From positions 61,678-125,677 of the forward strand of contig CAMPET010000100.1 in assembly GCA_946803715.1 (NCBI GenBank): a stretch of DNA of 64,000 nt, written 5' to 3'. Position 1 is the first letter of the stretch, and the number at the start of each line of letters is the position of its first letter. The position numbers and the translations under genes were made by a program. This DNA is from Beroe ovata (Eukaryota > Ctenophora > Nuda > Beroida > Beroidae). The notes beneath the pieces were generated by a model that did no database searches, had not been told where the DNA came from, and saw only the letters and a list, made by a program, of their open reading frames with translations. Of the stretch, positions 47,101 through 64,000 are shown in pieces.

Positions 47101-50100
47101 TCGTCACGCGTGACGTGTAACCAGGGACACGCGTTTTGTGTAACCAGGGACACGCGTGAGCGGTCACGTGATTTGCACGTGTGTGCGCGTCTCAGAGAGT
47201 GATACACTGATACACCCCTCAGGAAAACAGTCCTGGACTCCTGTCCATGTTATTTCGAGGTGCTCCCATGATATTGGGTCATAGATTGCCACCCCTATTA
47301 GATGAAGGAATAAGAGGATTGTACTGGAAGGAAAACAAAATTCACGAAAAACAAAATGTGCGTAAAAAACTGAGAAGAATCAAGAACTAAACAAACCGAC
47401 CAGTTAGAGTCATAATAGCGGGAATGACAATATGAAGACGCGATTTCCTATGATATGGTTATAAAGCTTGCGATGATAGGCGTCATAAAAGTTGTGTTAG
47501 AGCCAGAAATGGTATCGATCATCAACACTTCAGACTTACTATAGATCTAGGTTGTTTGGCAAATTGACAGAGATCACGGATAAGGTGTAGGCTCTATTTT
47601 CCTCGGGAAATGCCGTATGTAAAACTAAACCAAATGTTCATGTAGCTGCCACAATATTATCAGGAAATGACACTTGTCATAACTTGTCAGAGGAGTGAGG
47701 GGAAGAGGAGAGAGGAGTTCAATCTAGTGTCATATCTTGACATGTTTAGGATATGTGTCATAATTTGATAAAACCCTGTACACACAATACCCCCTACCTA
47801 TGTGGAATATTTGTTGTCAGATATATATTGTACACAACTATATTCGAATCCACACAAGGGCACCAAGACAAGGCTCGAGAGTGTTTATGTCGTGAGCAGA
47901 ATGATCTAGATTTGATCTTTCCGGAGGAATTTTCTACACGCCCGTTTTTGACAAGATTCTGAGAAGAGGGCAACGCGATAACAGTGATCGGTAGTGAGGT
48001 ATCATGCCACCTGGATCCAACAGTTCCCCCCATCTCAATACCTGTGTGTCTTAGGTTCCAATCAGAGGAGAGAAATCTGAAAATAGCTATGACATAGACC
48101 TATTCCTAGTACCTATTATAGCAGCTACTACTGTACTGGGGAAAATTGAAAGTGCGAATATGTTATTATGAAAACAGCAAAGTGTAGGCGGAATACTGTT
48201 GGAAGAGGTAACACCTTGAAATAGACTTCCCATGAGCACCTACCAGAATCACAACAAGCTCCACTGTTAATAAAGATGGATATTCTGGGGATATTATTAT
48301 TGCTCTGAGGGGGCTAAACACTGGGTATATATTGGAGGATTATAAACCTGGTATAAGTGAGTGTTGCAGTAGGTATAAACACTGGCGATGAGAAACATGC
48401 TGCCAATCGATATAGGCACCAGGCAGGTATTATACACTATACAAACGTTATAAGAAAACAAAGTTGCTATTATTAGTTGCTAATTAAGATGCTATTGTGA
48501 ATACAATTACAAAGCTGAATCAATAGAATGGAGTTGTACAATGTACATGAACACAGCTTGATGAAGAGAAGTTAAGATTGTATGAGGAGTGTCCTATGAC
48601 CTAACCCTTTTTATAACCGATTTGAAATTAGGTATGGCGCAGATGGATGATTCCTCAAATGGATCATCCTTGAAATAAGAGAAAGGTTGTAGTCACTTCT
48701 AAGTTGGAAACAAGCCAAACGATTGTAACACTTCGAACTACAAAGAATACGCAGTAGAAGGCCCAAAAGTTGAAATTTAAGGCGTGGTAAAAGTAACACT
48801 AAAATAAAATAGTCCATGGCATTGTGTGGAGAAAAAAGAAGCTATTGATTAAACAAATACAAAATATTATATGAGCTCAGTCTACACACACACATACCTT
48901 AATTTAATTACCCAAAGTTATAATTTTGGTATTAAATGAAGATAGAATGATTAGGTTATCGCTGCCATATTCGATCACGGATGTTCTGAGACGGAGCGCG
49001 GCTCAATCTGCTGTTCTCCAATTTCATTGTTTTGGATAGAGGACCACCAAAATGGAAAGAAATAAAAATGAATGAAAGGGCAATATAAAAGAAATTAGTA
49101 AATTATTAATGATAAGAATGAAAACAATAATTAGTGCACCAACTACCATTGTGCCATTACCACGGTCGATTGACAGCAACACCAAAGTGAACAAGTCAGA
49201 TCACACATATGAAATTTAGCTTCTGTAACCAATTAGCGCGTCTCTACGTGTATGTAATTTGCACTTGTGATGAAACAACTTCAACACGCATAAGGTAGAA
49301 ATGACAAGATGAAAGCACTGAGTAACTAAAGTGGAAGGAGAACAGTCAGAAAACTGATAAATGTGTGACCAGCTGCAAAAACAACTGAAAATAATGGAAG
49401 ACACATAAATGTATTATATGTGTGTGCAAAACTACAGACTGGCCAGAAACTATAATATCGCTGTAAGATATATTACCCAGTCAGACACGTCATGTGTGAC
49501 TGTGTGTGTGTGTGTGTGTGTGTGNCGTTCCCCCTGGCTACTTTTGAATCGGCGCGATTGGATTTCACTTAAAAACCTGCGCAAAAGTACTAGCAAACGT
49601 GCCCTCGCGTGATTGTGCCATTACCACGGTCGATTGACAGCAACACCAAAGTCAGATCACACATTCGATATTTAGCTTCTGTAACCAATTAGCGCGTCTC
49701 TCCGTGTATGTAATGTGCACTTGTGATGAAACAACTTCAACACGCATAAGGTAGAAATAATAAGATGAAAGCACTGAGTGAACTGAAGTGGAAGGAGATT
49801 AGGAGAAAAGTCAGAAAACTAACAAATGTGTGACCAGCTGCAAAAACTACTGAAAAAATGGAAGACACATAAATGTATTATATGTGTGCGCGCAAAACCT
49901 CAGACTGGCCAGAAACTATATCGCTGTAAGATATATTACCCAGTCAGACACGTCATGTGTGACTGTGTGTGTGTGCGTGTGTGTGTGCGTGCGTGCTAAC
50001 ATAATATGGATATAACCACGCACGAAATGCACATGGGAAGTCACATGGAATTAAATTGTGAGGTCAGCATAAATGTCAAACATAATTTGACCTGCAAAGT

Positions 50101-51085
50101 GCCGAAAATGTCAGTGCGTGTGCTCGAAGGGTGTGTTACAATATTTGGCATAGGAAATGTGTGATTCATACATTGTACCCATTCTATAACAGTCTGACGG
50201 TGGCATACATAGCATGCGTCAGGGCTGAACATATTCTTGGCTGAATGTATATCGCTCAATAAATAATATAACGGGTACCTATTGCGTAACAAATAAGTTA
50301 TTCAGGCAGTCTGAGGGAATTTTGGCCCCCTAGTCAAGCGGATAAAGATATCCACTTCCTCCAGACAGCCAGTGCCACAATTCTGATTAGAATTATAATC
50401 ACGTGACAGTTACGACAAGTATTATAGGTGGCACATTCCAGCTTTAAATTCCATATTATTCAGATATAATCTCCATGACGTGTTTCCATACATGTCTCGT
50501 ATAATACTTACCATATAATACTTACCATATAAGATACCGACACAATTATGAACAAACTCACTTGTAGTTGTTGAATATGCTCGAGTTACAATACGGAGTT
50601 ACAATATTGTCCCTTCATTTAACCCCCGACCCCTGATCTACAAGAATTTTCGATAAGCAAAGTACAATATGGAGGTCTTAGGATGTGAAAAGTTAGACAA
50701 CGAGATACGATAAAAACAATAAAATATAGGAAGAGTCTATAGACGACCACAAATAATCATCGTCACAGTTTAGCCCGTATACAATCTGTCAAATTCTGTC
50801 AGAATATTTGATTACCAACTTGAGCTATGACTGATGGCCATATGACTGGGGCTGATTGATTAGTCTGAGCAAGTAAATTCCAATTTTATGTCCCTTGTAA
50901 TATGTCCCCAAACCATTTATACGAGCAATTATATGTCTAACATAAGGATTGCCCCAGTACCACGCCATTCCAAGGAATGAAAATGAAATAGATGAGCAAC
51001 TTCACTGGTATACCGCGTGACCAGTGACCACACCTACACTCTGCACAATAGTTAATGTCATACTGTGTCCTGAGGATAGCAAGTA
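47101..51085. other. Intergenic, 4 kb, no gene recognised
   Basis: AT-rich sequence with short random frames only. The 5' part holds the promoter of the minus-strand OAS-like gene. A duplicated block lies at 49150-49524 and 49613-49990 around the N at 49525. Confidence 0.5.
49150..49990. repeat. Direct repeat pair (49150-49524 / 49613-49990) around a single N
   Basis: Both copies begin TGTGCCATTACCACGGTCG and end in a GT microsatellite after CATGTGTGACTGTG. Between them, 49526-49610 is a fragment of the foldback family at 56917-58385 (CTACTTTTGAATCGGCGCGA and GCAAACGTGCCCTCGCGT). It is read as a second haplotype or a foldback insertion difference. Confidence 0.8.
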
Positions 51086-58944
<7,859 letters not shown>

Positions 58945-59323
58945 GCTACACATGATGTGGATTAGTTTGAGCAATTACCATTGGAGTTACTGGTACATTC
59001 TGTAAAATACAATACAAAAACTACATGTTCAAACTTAGGGACAAGAGTGAAATTAGGGTAAAATCAGAGTTCAAAAGTTATCATGCTAAGATTGTTTCCG
59101 TTATAATACAAAATACGAGTTAAATTGATCATTAAAAAGGATAAAGAGTGTTTTGGCGTTAGAAATTTACAACATGCACTGACAAAATTACAGGTTTTTA
59201 CAAATGAAATAATGGTAAAATACTTCATTTCTAAATAGGTAAACTAAATGGAAACTGTACCGATAGATCAAAACTACTCACTACTGTATGAAAACAATAT
59301 TCACGTCTATTTCGTGAGCTCCT
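58945..59323. other. Spacer between PPIE and the protoglobin gene
   Basis: AT-rich, no coding frame. It holds the PPIE promoter and the 3' UTR of the next minus-strand gene. Confidence 0.5.
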
Positions 59324-60321
59324 TCATTTTCTCCCAGAGAACGCAACATATGCTAGTGCCCCCACAAACCCCACAGTTGCCAAGCAGATAGCAGCTGTTA
59401 TAGTACCGGGTACAGCAGCGGGGGAACTGGACTCGGGAATGCGCTCATACCACTTGCTGATAAACTGTCCCAGAACAGCCAGTATCTTACAGAATGCCCG
59501 AACTGTGCCGACTATATCAAAATCGTGACTCCCTAGGAAATCATTTGTTGTTGGGAACAATGAACTGTGAACAGAGGGCATTTAAACCGGTATACACCGT
59601 ACATCATTAGATTTGTCAAGCTAAAATATGGGAAAGATAGTAATGGGAAATACTAAATTCTGTATTGAGAGGAATCTCCAAATGTGACTCACCCTCACTA
59701 CCAGATTGGTGGAAAGTGTAGAGTTCAGCAATCACTGCATCCTGAAGGAATGCGAGCAACACCTGCATGTGGATCAACTCCACGTTTATCGACGTTCGTC
59801 CAGAGAGGGGCGTGTGAATCCGTCCCATTCTGTCCAGCTCGTCCAGCATTGCGCCGTCATACGGTTTAGTTACCAGTCTGTCAGGAGCGGAGCAAGTGAA
59901 AACTATCATGACGTACCATTGAGTGAGTTCCTAATACTTGGTAGTAAGTGCCAATAATAACCAACAAAAGAAGATTCAAATTCATTCAGGAATGATGGAC
60001 CAGGAACTCTCTATTTACCTCACAAGGAATCTCTTCAAGGATGACTTCCTCATCCCAATTTGTGGCTTGTTCAAATCGTAGTTGTCCAGAGTTACCTTTG
60101 CTGACGGATCGTCATATTTTGTTCGTTCTCTGAAAAACACCTGCAAATTCACACTCAGGAAATCGGGAATTTGTCTGGGTTGCGGAAATTGAACTCTTTA
60201 CACCGCTCGTACAGCGAGTAGAAGAAAAAATACCTTCTTAGTGCAGCTGTAAGCGAATAGTTTATCGTAGACGGCGTCTACCAGTGCATCAACTCTCGGT
60301 CCAAGAACACTAGCCGAACCT

Positions 60322-60353
<32 letters not shown>

Positions 60354-60522
60354 GAGATCTCGAGTGTGCGCGCGAGGGAGCGAGGGGGAGCGGGGGGGGG
60401 GGTGGGAGGGGANNNNNNNNNNNNNNNNNNNNNNNNNNNNNNNNNNNNNNNNNNNNNNNNNNNNNNNNNNNNNNNNNNNNNNNNNNNNNNNNNNNNNNNN
60501 NNNNNNNNNNNNNNNNNNNNNN

Positions 60523-60555
<33 letters not shown>

Positions 60556-60829
60556 TTTGATTAATCATTAATGAGTCATGGAACATCATAGGTAGAATGA
60601 AGTTGGGAATTCCGAGTTATAATACAATATAATCACAGAAAGGAGTTAAAGTCATAGAAAGAGAGAATCGAAGTCGGAATTTGCTGTTTCTCCCCTTACC
60701 ATGAATAAGATCGATATCAGATTCGTTGATCCCTATGAAATCACTAAGGTATGAGTATCTGTAGCTCAGATCTGTATACAGTCTGCCCTCATCAATATTC
60801 TTAACAGGTATCACAGTAGCAGCTTCCAT
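59324..60829 (-). CDS. Protoglobin-family globin with C-terminal membrane anchor, 5 exons
   Basis: Predicted 243 aa. Exons: 60829-60700, 60319-60234, 60140-60019, 59877-59693 and 59532-59324. All are GT-AG with matching phases and sum to whole codons. The fold signature reads through the joins: LYTDLSYRYSYLSDFIGINE, DIDLIHGSASVLGPRVDALV, DAVYDKLFAYSCTKK, LNKPQIGMRKSSLKRFLV, RLVTKPYDGAMLDELDRMGR, IHTPLSG, and VRAFCKILAVLGQF. This corresponds block by block to protoglobins and sensor-type single-domain globins (PF11563). The His of GRIHT falls at the proximal, haem-binding F8 position. After the globin, a linker (ERIPESSSPAAVPG) leads to one hydrophobic span of about 20 residues and SGRK, a tail anchor of the kind used for ER or outer mitochondrial membranes. 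Intron 1 carries a microsatellite gap. Ligand (O2, NO or CO) and partners are unknown. Family confident, anchor likely. Confidence 0.86.
60320..60552. repeat. GT microsatellites around assembly gap (N 60413-60522)
   Basis: A GT run, then a GA/G-rich stretch, then N, then another GT run, all inside intron 1 of the protoglobin gene. The CA complement ends directly at the exon 2 acceptor AAG. Confidence 0.9.
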
Positions 60830-60972
60830 CGCTAATCACGAGAAAACATTGTGATTCCCTGAAATCAACTTACTTCTACAGGCTATGAAATTGGAAAATC
60901 GAAATAGGCAGGTATGAAATTTAAGATGAACTTAAAGACTTAAAGAGACTGAAGGATTAAAATAAAAATTAT

Positions 60973-62049
60973 CTACATTTTTCTCCCGAAACCCTGAACT
61001 TGGGTCATTTCCTGCCCCAGAATGAATCCCGATATGCCATCTCGAAAGTGTCGTGCTCCCCCGACAATTATCTCTCCAAACAACTCCTCTCGAGAGGTTA
61101 CGAGAGGAGGAATATCATTTTTACGGGGATCATCAGATTTGTAGAAATGGAGATGAAAACTGCTGCTTTCATACAGCTTCGTGAAAATATACCTGAAATA
61201 GCAGGGATCAAATACTAGTGCCAAAGATCATCCCCCTTGATCACATTGACTGAAAGGTATGACTTGCGTTCATAGACTTGGCTCCTGAGCTTGATATTAA
61301 GACACCTACTTTGTTCTAGCAATGTGGAAAGTAATGTGTATGCTAGATATGTTGTTATGTGCTATGTTGTTATGTGCTATGTTGTTATGTGCTATACTGT
61401 TATGTGATGCCACAGCGCTCGGATCAAGTAACGGACTGAGTAACGGTTTTTGTCAGTTCTTATCAATGGAGCGTTAACAAAACCGTGACAAGTGGTTCGA
61501 TTACTACAATGAAACTGAGTAGTGATAGAAGAGATGCACAACCTATCTTGAATAATACTAAACATGTATATTGTATAATGTATAACCACTATGTATATTG
61601 TTTAACCACCATGTATATTGTATAACCACTATGTATACTACATAACCACACCCATTTATCACCCAATCCCCCATAGGTACCGTTGCTCTTGTAACCAGTA
61701 GTGATAACACACTGTCTCTCGTCGTGTAGTTGTGGAGAATGATACAACCGCGCGCCCGACTCTCGAGATGAATGTTTTGTTCATTTCGCCTGAGATGGAA
61801 CGCCTGCAGGACCATCATTTGCTGTCAACTTATCAATGATAAATCCTGAGTAAAGTATTGAATTTATCATATACGGTAATTATTACGGTTAATATTCCGT
61901 AATATATCAGGAATAACAAGAATCAATATAAATATAAGGTTGGAACATGTACTAATGAGTGCTTGGACAGTCGACAAACTCACTTCTATTCTCGTTGTAA
62001 GGAGGACAGTCCATATAATAATGATGATAATATTAAGTCCATTGTTCAT
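60973..62049 (-). CDS. Putative small secreted protein, exon model incomplete
   Basis: The first exon (from ATG at 62049) encodes a signal-peptide-like leader (MNNGLNIIIIIIWTVLLTTR) and ends at a GTGAGT donor. A second likely exon (about 61817-61690) encodes QMMVLQAFHLRRNEQNIHLE and TRDSVLSLLVTRAT. The last exon (acceptor CTATTTCAG, about 61206-60973) encodes YIFTKLYESSSFHLHFYKSD, REELFGEIIVGGARHFRDGI and SGFILGQEM before the stop. The last part resembles the closing strands of LamG/concanavalin-type folds (G-x-I...F-x-G-x-I-x-x-F), but this is a weak likeness. Middle exons do not join in phase in my hands, so one is missing or misplaced. A real gene is likely; its product is uncertain. Confidence 0.4.
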
Positions 62050-62299
62050 TCCTTAGATACCTATACTACTCCCTAGATGCGCATGGGAACGATTCGTTAT
62101 AGAAATACATTCATTTGGACTGGTTATCATGAATCAAAGATCAATTATGAATTAGTCAAATACCTACTCAGATGGCGAAAATCACAGTAAAAGAGCAATA
62201 AAATATTTCAAGGAGCGATACACGTCTTATGTTGATATACAGCTCATGTTCACGGTCTACCTATGCAATCCGGCTCATTTCTACAGGAAAACACAGTCA
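62050..62299. other. Spacer, no gene recognised
   Basis: Short AT-rich interval between two minus-strand genes. It should contain the promoter of the gene at 60973-62049. Confidence 0.5.
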
Positions 62300-63074
62300 T
62301 TAGTTGAGCGTGTAGTTCTCCCTTAGCTCATGAAGATGCTGCTTTATCTCTGAAATATCATCCTGCAGGACTCCAGCAGCGATCAAATCAGTGTTCTGGT
62401 TGACGTTCACCGGCTCAGATAATACCTGAGAGTGGAGAGGCGAAGGTGGTGAAACAAAACTTCAGAAAATGGACAAACGAAACACTTTCATTGGGAAAAC
62501 ATGTTCCATGATATCAAACCAAATAGGAAATGGATACATTTTCTATGACAAACGATGACAGCATGACATTTGTATTGTGTGTCGTGTACTTTATTTGAAG
62601 TTCAGTGACTAATGAGTACCCTGTCTATAAGATGTATTGGCTGGTCTGAGTTTTGGAGCATGGTTATAACTGGTAGCTCTGTGACAGCAGACTTCCGGAC
62701 CTTCTCGTGAGGCTGCCTCAATCTACCTGTTATTATAGAAAACGTACAAAGTGTAATTTATAACAGTGCTGAGGGAATGCTTGTTGAAATGATTTTAAAA
62801 ACCATCCGAAATATAGAAGGCCACCTATATATGAGTATATCATATAATTATAGACAAAAACAATTGAAAGCACTGTCTAGGACAGAAACACAAATATACT
62901 CAATACTCACCATCTGATAATATCGTTTTACTGAAAAACTGTGGAAATTTTGGGGATAGCTTTATTGATGAAGGATGGTAGGAGAATTTCGTTGCTGAAC
63001 TGAACACCGATGTAACTCCAGAGAGATGTGAGAAGAAGGAGTGGCTGTTGCCAACACTTGGGATACCACAGCAT
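62300..63074 (-). CDS. 3' end of unrecognised gene, copy 1
   Basis: Exons 63074-62911 (cut by the N at 63075), 62726-62620 and 62425-62300. They encode the same C-terminus as copy 2, ending DISEIKQHLHELRENYTLN. Relative to copy 2 it lacks 9 bp in the first exon (VTSVFSS instead of VTSETKVFSS), an in-frame three-residue difference. It is most likely the other allele and not a second gene. Confidence 0.55.
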
Positions 63075-63107
63075 NATCCGGCTCATTTCTACAGGAAAAC
63101 ACAGTCA

Positions 63108-63870
63108 TTAGTTGAGCGTGTAGTTCTCCCTTAGCTCATGAAGATGCTGCTTTATCTCTGACATATCATCCTGCAGGACTCCAGCAGCGATCAAATCAGT
63201 GTTCTGGTTGACGTTCACCGGCTCAGATAATACCTGAGAGTGGAGAGGCGAAGGTGGTGAAACAAAACTTCAGAAAATGGACAAACGAAACACTTTCATT
63301 GGGAAAACATGTTCCATGATATCAAACCAAATAGGAAATGGATACATTTTCTATGACAAACGATGACAGCATGACATTTGTATTGTGTGTCGTGTACTTT
63401 ATTTGAAGTTCAGTGACTAATGAGTACCCTGTCTATAAGATGTATTGGCTGGTCTGAGTTTTGGAGCATGGTTATAACTGGTAGCTCTGTGACAGCAGAC
63501 TTCCGGACCTTCTCGTGAGGCTGCCTCAATCTACCTGTTATTATACAAAACTTACAAAGTGTAATTAATAACAGACTGAGCGAATGCTTGTTGAAATGAT
63601 TTTAAAAACCATCCGAAATATAGAAGGCCACCTATATAAAAGTATATCATATACTGAATACTCACCATCTGATAATATCGTGTCACTGAAAAACTGTGGA
63701 AATTTTGGGGATAGCTTTATTGATGAAGGATGGTAGGAGAATTTAGTTGCTGAACTGAACACCTTGGTTTCCGATGTAACTCCAGAGAGATGTGAGAAGA
63801 AGGAGTGGCTGTTGCCAACACTTGGGATACCACAGCATGAAACATAGGTGTGATGGAGTGGTAGGTTCAC
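63108..63870 (-). CDS. 3' end of unrecognised gene, copy 2 (upstream exons outside window)
   Basis: Exons 63870-63666, 63534-63428 and 63233-63108, all with matching phases, give the last 145 residues of a protein. Visible segments: VNLPLHHTYVSCCGIPSVGN, KLSPKFPQFFSDTILSDG, HEKVRKSAVTELPVITMLQN, QPIHLIDR, VLSEPVNVNQNTDLIAAGVL, and a short amphipathic helix at the C-terminus. I see no known domain. The first exon opens at a CAG acceptor preceded by an in-frame stop, so the start lies beyond the window. Confidence 0.6.
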
Positions 63871-63919
63871 CTGACCATGGATTGGCAATTATAAACAGTC
63901 TAGGGGTCACATGAAACGA

Positions 63920-63996
63920 CCGAAGCTTCGGCTTCGGCTTCGGCTTCTGCAAACTTCGGCACTTTTTTGACATTCGGCTTCGGCTTCGGCTTCGGC
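63920..63996. repeat. TTCGGC hexanucleotide repeat
   Basis: Two clusters of GGCTTC/TTCGGC units separated by about 25 bp, running to the window end. Confidence 0.85.
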
Positions 63997-64000
63997 AAAA

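Larger units (their letters stand above)
62265..63890. repeat. Direct repeat pair (62265-63074 / 63076-63880) around a single N
   Basis: Both copies start ATCCGGCTCATTTCTACAGG and run in parallel for about 800 bp, with scattered substitutions and short indels. The N is at 63075. Confidence 0.9.

Overview
This is metazoan nuclear DNA from a draft, diploid-style assembly. Its genes are split by canonical GT-AG introns. The recognisable orthologues (an MPPED-type metallophosphoesterase, RNF123/KPC1, a TTLL6/13-type tubulin polyglutamylase, AK8, PPIE, an OAS-like nucleotidyltransferase and a MATE transporter) form an animal gene set. An OAS-like gene argues against an insect or a nematode. An early-branching animal or a marine invertebrate is plausible, but I cannot name the species. 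CA/GT microsatellites are frequent, and every long run of N sits in or next to one. Short foldback elements are abundant.

Layout. 0.4-2.6 kb: seven-exon MPPED gene (minus). 3.8-5.4 kb: type I membrane protein with a PAN/apple-like domain (minus), followed by a second 2.95-kb copy of its locus (7.1-10.07 kb) joined through a single N. 12.5-23.2 kb: three intron-poor minus-strand genes (a coiled-coil protein, a CNC-motif protein and RNF123). 23.2-26.5 kb: repeat-rich spacer. 26.5-28.6 kb: TTLL polyglutamylase (plus). 29.6-35.3 kb: AK8, 14 exons (plus). 36.5-40.5 kb: a nearly complete non-LTR retrotransposon between duplicated flanks. 41.5-47.1 kb: 13-exon OAS-like gene (minus). 51.1-58.9 kb: PPIE (minus), with an intronless MATE transporter and a 1.5-kb nested foldback element inside its second intron. 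59.3-60.8 kb: five-exon protoglobin with a C-terminal membrane anchor (minus). 61.0-62.0 kb: a poorly resolved small secreted protein. 62.3-63.9 kb: the 3' end of an unrecognised gene, present twice.

Most exciting: the protoglobin-family gene. Protoglobins and sensor-type single-domain globins are known from archaea, bacteria and fungi, and I know of no described animal member. Here the gene has four clean introns, keeps the proximal His, and ends in a predicted tail anchor. Second is the OAS-like gene. It lacks the Gly-Ser loop, two of its three expected catalytic Asp positions are changed, and a long low-complexity insert with Asp-Asn-His repeats interrupts it.

Assembly caution. Most isolated N bases or NN sites (7108, 23873, 25527, 40466, 44726-44727, 49525, 63075) separate two near-identical copies of local sequence. 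The simplest reading is that two haplotypes were strung end to end. On that reading the retrotransposon and an 82-bp foldback element are heterozygous insertions. All exon models were built by eye from splice signals, reading phase and family similarity. TTLL and AK8 have roles in microtubules and cilia, RNF123 and PPIE are housekeeping genes, and the clustering suggests no operon-like organisation.
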